Source: Deltaproteobacteria bacterium UBA6930
Lineage (GTDB): Bacteria > Myxococcota_A > UBA9160 > UBA6930
Direction of reading: 5' to 3'
Assembly: GCA_002450755.1 (NCBI GenBank)
Contig: DKAI01000199.1
Span: forward strand, 1 to 6,933
Length of the DNA stretch: 6,933 nucleotides
Under the pieces are notes generated by a model, which saw only the letters and a list, made by a program, of their open reading frames with translations, was not told the origin of the DNA and did no database searches. Below, piece after piece: positions 1 through 4,576 of this stretch. Both the position numbers and the translations under genes were made by a program. How positions within the stretch are numbered: position 1 is the stretch's first letter; each line of letters opens with the position of its first letter.

Positions 1-1
1 T

Positions 2-214
2 TCTATAAAAGTTACGGTACAAGCGCAGGCTCGAACCGGCGTAGAAATGGAGGCTTTGGTAGCGGTTTCTGCAGCGGGTTTGACGATTTATGACATGTGT
101 AAGGCTATCGACAGGAACATGACATTAGAAGCTGTAGAGCTAGTAAGTAAATCGGGTGGTAAGAGCGGAGACTGGCAACGAAAAGAGTCCCCAAAAAAAG
201 GGCAGCCCAGGTGA
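2..214 (+). CDS. moaC: MoaC, cyclic pyranopterin monophosphate synthase (C-terminal 70 codons)
   Basis: This is the 3' part of a gene that begins before the window. MoaC acts in the cytoplasm in the first stage of molybdenum cofactor synthesis: with the radical-SAM enzyme MoaA it turns GTP into cyclic pyranopterin monophosphate. The fragment carries the family's hallmark C-terminal blocks: GVEMEAL (fragment residues 13-19), TIYDMCKA (28-35) and SGGKSGDW near the end. The Asp and Lys of YDMCK match the active-site pair known in E. coli MoaC (D128 and K131), so the enzyme looks intact as far as seen. A basic tail of about 14 residues follows the conserved GGKSGD. MoaC proteins are about 160 residues, so somewhat more than half is missing on the left. 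The stop at 212-214 lies inside the ribosome-binding region of the sigma factor gene, which suggests co-transcription. Identification is firm from motifs alone. Confidence 0.93.
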   Translation, partial: SIKVTVQAQARTGVEMEALVAVSAAGLTIYDMCKAIDRNMTLEAVELVSKSGGKSGDWQRKESPKKGQPR

Positions 215-217
215 GGA
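213..217 (+). promoter_or_regulatory. Ribosome binding site GAGGA for the sigma factor gene
   Basis: GAGGA overlaps the moaC TGA stop and lies 6 nt before a TTG at 224. This is the best-spaced Shine-Dalgarno sequence near the sigma factor start, and the main reason for choosing TTG 224. The competing ATG at 263 has only AGGTG (247-251) at 11 nt. The overlap with the moaC stop would let terminating ribosomes re-initiate. Confidence 0.5.
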
Positions 218-223
218 TCTGCT

Positions 224-946
224 TTGGGGAACTACCTCAAGCTGTCAGGTGTCCTTATTGGTATGTCTACCATGACTGAATCACTTCTTGATCAGGACAA
301 TAAGCTCGGCGCATTGACGCGGGTCACCGAAGAAGGAGAAGGCGATCCGGATCTCGAACTGGTAGTTAATTGGCAGGCGGGTAGTAAGGAAGCCTTCGCT
401 GCCTTGGTTCAGAGGCACCAGCAGAGAGTTTTCCGACTTCTTTTTAGAATGTTGGGAGACAGAGATGAGGCGGAAGACTTAACTCAAGAGACGTTTCTAA
501 ATCTACATAGACACGGGAAACGTTTTAGGCGGGAATCAAGATTTTCGACTTTCGTGTACCGGGTTGCAGTCAACGTTGCGCTCAATAGGCGTCGTAGCCT
601 GGGTCGAAAACGGGCACAGATGAATGCTCTGGTAGATAGTCAGAAAACTGGAGAAAATCTGCCGAACGCTCCGCTTGGTCCCGAAGCTTCTGCACTGAGC
701 CGTGAACTGCAAAATCAGGTACAGATTGCGATATCAAGCCTTTCACCCGGTCTACGTGCGCCACTTGTCCTCTACGATATTGAAGGCAGGCCCTATTCTG
801 AAATAGCCACAATCCTTGGTGTTGCACAAGGCACCGTCAAATCACGAATTCATCGCGCGAGAAATGCACTTCGTGCGGTTCTCGGCGATTCAGTCAAAGA
901 ATTGTCGAAAGATAATGAAAGTTTTTTTGAGGAAACGGAAAAATGA
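224..946 (+). CDS. ECF-type (group 4) RNA polymerase sigma factor
   Basis: Extracytoplasmic-function sigma factor of the RpoE/SigW type, which directs core RNA polymerase to a small stress or envelope regulon. From the TTG start it has 240 residues. Region 2 spans about 57-127 and includes DLTQETFLN (85-93), the core-binding helix; the basic NRRRSLGRKR (121-130) follows. After a linker of about 35 residues, region 4 spans about 165-216, with the helix-turn-helix YSEIATILGVAQGTVKSRIH (191-210) that reads the -35 element. There is no region 1.1 or 3, as expected of the group. The start is uncertain: TTG 224 has the better ribosome binding site, while ATG 263 (227 residues) or ATG 272 (224 residues) would drop a slightly hydrophobic leader that adds nothing to region 2. 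The stop overlaps the start of the next gene by ATGA, typical of a sigma/anti-sigma pair. The ECF subgroup cannot be assigned by eye. Confidence 0.9.
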   Translation: MGNYLKLSGVLIGMSTMTESLLDQDNKLGALTRVTEEGEGDPDLELVVNWQAGSKEAFAALVQRHQQRVFRLLFRMLGDRDEAEDLTQETFLNLHRHGKRFRRESRFSTFVYRVAVNVALNRRRSLGRKRAQMNALVDSQKTGENLPNAPLGPEASALSRELQNQVQIAISSLSPGLRAPLVLYDIEGRPYSEIATILGVAQGTVKSRIHRARNALRAVLGDSVKELSKDNESFFEETEK

Positions 947-1698
947 AGATACCTGGTAAGTCGATGTCGTCTCACTTGAGTGCCTATTTGGAGGGAGACC
1001 TTCCGGAGGCGAAACGTGAACAGTTAGAACGCGAACTAGAACGTGACCCCAGACTCCGCGCGGAACTCGAGGCGATTTCAAACTTGCGAAAGGTTCTTAG
1101 GCAATTTCCAGACCCCGAGCTGCCTTCTGGTATGCACTCCCGCATCGTATCAATGGTGACCGAAAAGACTGAACGGATGGAGTGGGTGAAAAAGTTCTTT
1201 TGGCATTCTCCCTCGCGAGCGTCCCTTTCAGCGATTGTCTGTGGTTTTGTTCTCGTAGCTTTTTTCTCAGGTACTGACTTACTCGACATAATGCAAAACG
1301 ATACGAGGATTACTACTGACCAGAATTCTGCACCATACAAAACCCCACAACAGCAACTCATACCTGGTGTAAACAAGGTCCGGGGTGGCGGTATGACTTT
1401 TGAAAGAAATACAGTTCCTTCGTTATCTACTCCCAAACGAAGTGTTCCTCATGCAAAGCCGGCTGCGACCCTATGCAGGACAGTTAACTCGGCATCAAAT
1501 CCGTCCTGTAAGGAAAGGTTTGAGAAGTGGTTGAGTCTGGCTCAGAGAAACCAACGGCGCTTTCGTGTTGAACTGCATGCGCTTCCGATCAACGCTCGTG
1601 ACCAGTGGCTATCAGAACTCACGGCTTATGCGAAGGCAACTGGCAAGAAATTTAGTCCTAGACGCTTTCTGCTTGCGGCAGATGGCGACTTTCGGTAA
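943..1698 (+). CDS. Putative membrane-anchored anti-sigma factor lacking a zinc finger
   Basis: The 251-residue product probably binds and silences the sigma factor encoded just upstream. Residues 11-70 form a charged helical N-terminal domain (LSAYLEGDLPEAKREQLE, then repeated acidic/basic heptads), typical of anti-sigma domains. The HxxxCxxC zinc motif common in that fold is absent, since there is no cysteine before residue 100. A single membrane segment lies at about 93-110 (ASLSAIVCGFVLVAFFSG) after a basic stretch, so the N-terminus should face the cytoplasm. Residues 120-175 are Pro/Thr/Gln-rich. The C-terminal region (about 178-251) has two cysteines (C178, C189) and a basic helical part, presumably periplasmic. 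The start is well supported: GAGGA at 929-933, 9 nt ahead, and an ATGA overlap with the sigma stop that suggests translational coupling. The role is inferred from position, topology and N-terminal pattern; I recognise no named family for the C-terminal domain. Confidence 0.78.
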   Translation: MKIPGKSMSSHLSAYLEGDLPEAKREQLERELERDPRLRAELEAISNLRKVLRQFPDPELPSGMHSRIVSMVTEKTERMEWVKKFFWHSPSRASLSAIVCGFVLVAFFSGTDLLDIMQNDTRITTDQNSAPYKTPQQQLIPGVNKVRGGGMTFERNTVPSLSTPKRSVPHAKPAATLCRTVNSASNPSCKERFEKWLSLAQRNQRRFRVELHALPINARDQWLSELTAYAKATGKKFSPRRFLLAADGDFR

Positions 1699-1747
1699 AC
1701 CGCGGTTCGCTTCGTTTAAAGACCGAGCCAGAGAGTCTTTCGTTAAC

Positions 1748-2953
1748 TTAGTGAAAGCCCAACAACTGCATCTTAATTCCGGCCGGCGCCCTTCCTAAAA
1801 GGACCTTTCCACAATCTTGCATGATTTGATCGGACAAAAGTACGTGCTGAATCGCGGCATGCATGTCACGGTAGCAACGCTGCAGTGGACTAGGCCTCAA
1901 CGCAATGCCGCCACCATAATTGTACGAGAAGGTACAGATCTCGGACATGACCTCATGTGTATAGTGAAAGCTTAGTTTAATTAAGGCGATTTCTTCATTG
2001 GTTGGCGGACGTCCCTTGAGCAGGGTCTCGTCAATGTCGTTCCATACCTTGTAAACCAAGGCTCTCGTGGCACGATATTTTGCCTCGGCACGTGCATACT
2101 TTTCTTGAAAACTTTCGGAATCTCCAAGAACTCCAAAGGGTCCAACTTTTTCACTCGCAATGATTCGCAATTGATCTAGGGCATTTCGACCAGTACCAAG
2201 AGCGAATGCAGTGTGACCCCACGCGGTAAACCCGACAATTCCAAGGGAAAAATGAAAGCCACCTCGTTCTACATCCGTTTTGTTATACCGATAGGTCGTT
2301 TCCTTGGAAACGAAAACTTCATCCAGGATTCTGTAGTCGAAACTTCCGGTACCTCGTAAGCCAAGTACATTCCAGTTGTCTAGGAGTTCAATGCTCTCGC
2401 GAGGGGTATACGCAATGATGACTTCGGGTTTCCCATCCGCATCTAAAATTGGCTTGCCGTTTTCCAAGACAGCGCACCCGCTATGGATCCAATTCGAATG
2501 GTAAATGCCACTCCCATAACTCCATTCGCCTTTAATCAGGTAACCGTCATCAACTCTGGAGGCAGTGCCACGAGGAATTCCTTGGCCTGCGATGTTAATA
2601 GCGGTGCCAGGGGAAAAGATTTTGTCTTTTCCCTTTTCAACAAGCAATGAGCCACAGCTACCGTGTATGACTCCGGCGACCATTAAGCACCATCCCGTGG
2701 ACCCGTCGATTTGTGCCAAACTCTCCGCTACCGCTAGTCCATCGGACCAGGAAAGCTCCGAGCCGCCCAGGGTTTGTGGTGTCATCATGTGGAAAAAGCC
2801 GTCTTTATGCAGTTTCGCGTAACAAAGATCGGTCATGTGGCGAACTTCTTCGGCTTTAAACGCTTCAGCTTGAATGAGAGTTTTGCTTGCCTTTGCTCGC
2901 TCGACTAGGTCGCTGTAACCGGGTGCTCCAACTGATAGTTGAGTTTCGTTCAT
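1748..2953 (-). CDS. Acyl-CoA-dehydrogenase-fold flavoprotein, group D flavin monooxygenase-like
   Basis: The 401-residue protein has the full three-part acyl-CoA dehydrogenase fold. It most resembles the flavin-dependent hydroxylase branch (HsaA, HpaH/C2-hydroxylase, DszC relatives), which hydroxylates substrates using reduced FMN or FAD supplied by a separate reductase. Seen in order: helical N-terminal domain with MTPQTLGG (57-64), the middle beta-domain signature GEWSYGSGIYHSNW (142-155), GLRGTGSFDY (198-207), and a helical C-terminal domain with RCYRDMHAAIQH (359-370). The SGxxHxxW and GLRGTGSxD blocks favour this branch over true acyl-CoA dehydrogenases, and I see no obvious catalytic base glutamate. 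The ATG is preceded by AGGA at 2960-2963, 6 nt away. It lies on the ssb strand, 180 bp downstream of ssb, and is convergent with the anti-sigma gene. No reductase or pathway gene is in view, so the substrate is unknown; aromatic, steroid-like or acyl substrates are all possible. Confidence 0.82.
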   Translation of the reverse strand: MNETQLSVGAPGYSDLVERAKASKTLIQAEAFKAEEVRHMTDLCYAKLHKDGFFHMMTPQTLGGSELSWSDGLAVAESLAQIDGSTGWCLMVAGVIHGSCGSLLVEKGKDKIFSPGTAINIAGQGIPRGTASRVDDGYLIKGEWSYGSGIYHSNWIHSGCAVLENGKPILDADGKPEVIIAYTPRESIELLDNWNVLGLRGTGSFDYRILDEVFVSKETTYRYNKTDVERGGFHFSLGIVGFTAWGHTAFALGTGRNALDQLRIIASEKVGPFGVLGDSESFQEKYARAEAKYRATRALVYKVWNDIDETLLKGRPPTNEEIALIKLSFHYTHEVMSEICTFSYNYGGGIALRPSPLQRCYRDMHAAIQHVLLSDQIMQDCGKVLLGRAPAGIKMQLLGFH

Positions 2954-3133
2954 AAGTTTTCCTAGGTTGAGTGGAGGTTGTTTTCTAGGACTAATTGTCT
3001 TGAGGGTCTACAATTTTGATGGACTGCCTAGGCGATGCCCGGACTCTCTCGAGTTATAGGTTTTTTGAAGCAGGTTGGGCTCGAGTACTGGGGGTTCCTT
3101 TCTTTTCAAATCATGTGCGTGAAGAATGCCATT
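2954..3133 (-). other. Spacer between ssb and the flavoprotein gene
   Basis: These 180 bp hold no convincing gene. Read on the minus strand there is one -10-like TATAAC (3053-3058) but no recognisable -35 at the right distance, so a promoter for the flavoprotein gene is possible but not shown. I see no strong hairpin with a T-run after ssb. Two CTCGAG hexamers (3048-3053, 3080-3085) and the palindrome GCCTAGGC are too short to mean much. Whether the flavoprotein is read from the ssb transcript is therefore open. Confidence 0.35.
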
Positions 3134-3565
3134 TTAGAAGGGTATTTCATCCTTTCCTTGTGGCACCGAGCCTGTTCCAGGGTCATTTGATGGCGGAGGG
3201 TCACCAAAATCGTTTCCACCACCAGAGCTTCCTCCTCGACCGCCAAGGAACTGGACCGTTTGGGCAACAATTTCAGTGGTATTTCGTTTTTGTCCCTCTT
3301 TATCCTCCCACTCTCGTGACTGAATTCGGCCTTCTATATAAACGGAACGGCCCTTTCCGAGGTACTGAGCACATAGCTCGGCAGTTTTCCCCCATGCGAC
3401 AATTCGATGCCATTCCGTACGTTCCTCTCGTTGGCCCTCCCGAGAATTCCATCGGTCCGTAGTTGCAAGGGAAAAATTCGCTACGGCCTGGCCATTCTGT
3501 GTATACCTGAGCTCAGGATCTCGTCCGAGGTTTCCAACCAATATGACTTTATTAACGCTTGCCAT
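3134..3565 (-). CDS. ssb: Single-stranded DNA-binding protein Ssb
   Basis: Ssb coats single-stranded DNA in replication, recombination and repair and recruits partner proteins through its C-terminal tip. The 143-residue product has the usual layout. The OB-fold (about 1-108) opens with SVNKVILVGNLGRDPELRYT and keeps the aromatic residues that stack on bases (W39, W52, W58, W86, comparable to W40, W54, F60 and W88 of E. coli). A Gly/Pro/Asn-rich flexible linker covers about 109-137. The protein ends in DEIPF, a slightly less acidic version of the classical DDDIPF tip. It is somewhat shorter than E. coli Ssb (178) because of the short linker. The ATG is preceded by GGAG (3571-3574), 5 nt away, and by a good sigma-70-like promoter. 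It is divergent from plsC. It looks like a chromosomal housekeeping copy; no phage or plasmid genes are nearby. Confidence 0.97.
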   Translation of the reverse strand: MASVNKVILVGNLGRDPELRYTQNGQAVANFSLATTDRWNSREGQREERTEWHRIVAWGKTAELCAQYLGKGRSVYIEGRIQSREWEDKEGQKRNTTEIVAQTVQFLGGRGGSSGGGNDFGDPPPSNDPGTGSVPQGKDEIPF

Positions 3566-3594
3566 GTGATCTCCGTGGTCTTGAAACTGCCATC

Positions 3595-3623
3595 ATCATT
3601 CCTTGGCACTTCGTTTACGTCAA
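3595..3623 (-). promoter_or_regulatory. Probable sigma-70-type promoter of ssb
   Basis: On the minus strand, TTGACG (complement of 3618-3623; 5 of 6 consensus) is followed after exactly 17 bp by AATGAT (complement of 3595-3600; 4 of 6). Transcription would start near 3588, giving a 5' leader of about 22 nt that just includes the GGAG ribosome binding site of ssb. Spacing and position fit well, but the -10 is imperfect. Confidence 0.5.
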
Positions 3624-3660
3624 GAAAAAGTCTTCCTAATTTAGTACCTGAGGACGCGAC

Positions 3661-3691
3661 TTGTGGGGTCATCAGCAATTAAGGCTAAAAT
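3661..3691 (+). promoter_or_regulatory. Weak candidate promoter of plsC
   Basis: TTGTGG (3661-3666) and TAAAAT (3686-3691; 5 of 6 consensus) are separated by 19 bp, which is longer than ideal. A start near 3698 would give a leader of about 29 nt before the GTG of plsC. It is back-to-back with the ssb promoter. The long spacer and poor -35 keep this tentative. Confidence 0.25.
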
Positions 3692-3726
3692 GACCACATG
3701 TATTCCTCGGTTTTACGGGACACAAG

Positions 3727-4449
3727 GTGATTCTTTACCAGCTTCGATATTTGCTGGTGCCTCTATATACAATTTTCTGGTCGCTCTTAGCTTGTTTCGT
3801 GGGGGTTGTGGACCGTAGAGGCCAGGTAGTGAACTGGATGGGAACGACCTGGCTTCGATGGATTTATTCTACTTGCCAGATCAGAGTAAAGGTCGCCGGA
3901 CTTCATCACATAGATCAAACGCAGACTTACGTAATTATGTCCAACCATCAGAGCCTTATAGACGTCGGGGCCTTGGTACTAGCGCTGCCTATACGGTGGC
4001 GTTTTGTGGCGAAACGAGAGCTGACTTGGATACCCCTTTTTGGATGGGCTTTGTTTTTGTCAAACCACATTCTAATCGATCGATCCAACAGGAAGAGGGC
4101 AGTTGAAACTTTGAGAAAAGCCGCGCGCCGTGTAAGCGAGGACGTAAGCGTGATTATTTTTCCCGAGGGAACTCGCAGCAAGACGGGAGAGTTGCAGGAG
4201 TTTAAGAGCGGGGGATTTCATCTTGCCTTGGAGGCAGGCGTGCCTATCCTCCCCGTCACCGTATCGGGAAGCCGTAAAATTACTCCAAAGGGTACTCTGA
4301 GCGTACGGAGTGGAGTGGTAAAGGCTCAGATTGGGAAACCGATCCCTACCCACAGCGTTTCCCTAACTGGGCGGGATCAACTGAAGCGTCAGGTCCATGA
4401 CGCAATTTTCGAGGGATTTGATCCTTCTTATCAGACGATGGACTTTTAA
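3727..4449 (+). CDS. plsC: 1-acyl-sn-glycerol-3-phosphate acyltransferase PlsC
   Basis: PlsC adds the second acyl chain to lysophosphatidic acid, giving phosphatidic acid, the precursor of all membrane phospholipids; it works at the inner face of the cytoplasmic membrane. The 240 residues match the family's usual size. An N-terminal membrane segment spans about 7-28. The catalytic HX4D block is NHQSLID (73-79, H74 and D79). Block II is ILIDRSNR (115-122), block III FPEGTRS (145-151), which binds the glycerol phosphate, and block IV VPILPV (172-177). All expected residues are present. GTG 3727 is the only usable start: an in-frame stop lies at 3691-3693, with no other ATG, GTG or TTG between. 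The ribosome binding site is poor (only ACGGGA, 3715-3720). The gene is divergent from ssb and 127 bp ahead of ftsK. The acyltransferase family is certain; acyl-donor preference (acyl-ACP or acyl-CoA) cannot be read. Confidence 0.94.
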   Translation: MILYQLRYLLVPLYTIFWSLLACFVGVVDRRGQVVNWMGTTWLRWIYSTCQIRVKVAGLHHIDQTQTYVIMSNHQSLIDVGALVLALPIRWRFVAKRELTWIPLFGWALFLSNHILIDRSNRKRAVETLRKAARRVSEDVSVIIFPEGTRSKTGELQEFKSGGFHLALEAGVPILPVTVSGSRKITPKGTLSVRSGVVKAQIGKPIPTHSVSLTGRDQLKRQVHDAIFEGFDPSYQTMDF

Positions 4450-4576
4450 GCGGGTTTTTGGCGCTTCGTAAATGGCGTCGGTAAATTCAGGGGGTCGGCG
4501 CGAAACGGTAAGGATGTTGCAATTACTCGGTTGGAAAGTCTGATTAGTCATTTTGTTTTTCGCTGGGGGTGTTTTG
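4450..4576 (+). other. Intergenic region between plsC and ftsK
   Basis: The 127 bp contain no gene I can support. A small inverted repeat AAGCG/CGCTT (4448-4452 and 4462-4466, 9-nt loop) sits right at the plsC stop, but it is only five pairs and has no following T-run, so I do not call a terminator. TTGCAA (4517-4522) and TTGGAA (4531-4536) resemble -35 boxes, but no matching -10 lies 16-18 bp on. ftsK may be read from upstream or from a promoter I cannot see. Confidence 0.3.
4565..4571 (+). promoter_or_regulatory. Ribosome binding site GGGGGTG for ftsK
   Basis: GGGGGTG lies 5 nt before TTG 4577 and selects that codon over the adjacent TTG at 4574. The strong purine run GAGGAG just inside the gene (4579-4584) is not followed at a suitable distance by any ATG, GTG or TTG in this frame, so it does not define a start. 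Confidence 0.45.

Noticed and set aside
984..1436. 150-codon minus-strand frame opposite the anti-sigma gene
   Set aside because: It is a Ser/Arg-rich shadow of the real gene, with no domain.
1698..1707. Perfect 10-bp palindrome AACCGCGGTT just after the anti-sigma stop
   Set aside because: A 10-bp palindrome is expected by chance, and its place at a gene end does not suggest an operator.
1718..1740. Inverted repeat AAAGAC/GTCTTT at the convergent junction as a possible two-way terminator
   Set aside because: It has only six pairs, two of them G-C, with an 11-nt loop and no real T-run; too weak to call.
1565..1798. 77-codon plus-strand frame bridging the convergent junction
   Set aside because: It overlaps the ends of two well-supported genes in other frames and has no recognisable motif.
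3048..3085. Two CTCGAG hexamers 32 bp apart in the ssb-flavoprotein spacer
   Set aside because: The repeats are only six bases with unlike flanks; no larger repeat, attachment site or mobile element is visible.
3016..3462. 148-codon plus-strand frame opposite ssb
   Set aside because: It is antisense to the clearly real ssb gene and its translation has no recognisable domain; it is a shadow frame.
3481..3678. 65-codon minus-strand frame (TTG start) upstream of and overlapping the start of ssb
   Set aside because: It shares about 85 bp with ssb in another frame, lacks a clear ribosome binding site, spans the likely ssb promoter, and resembles no family I know.
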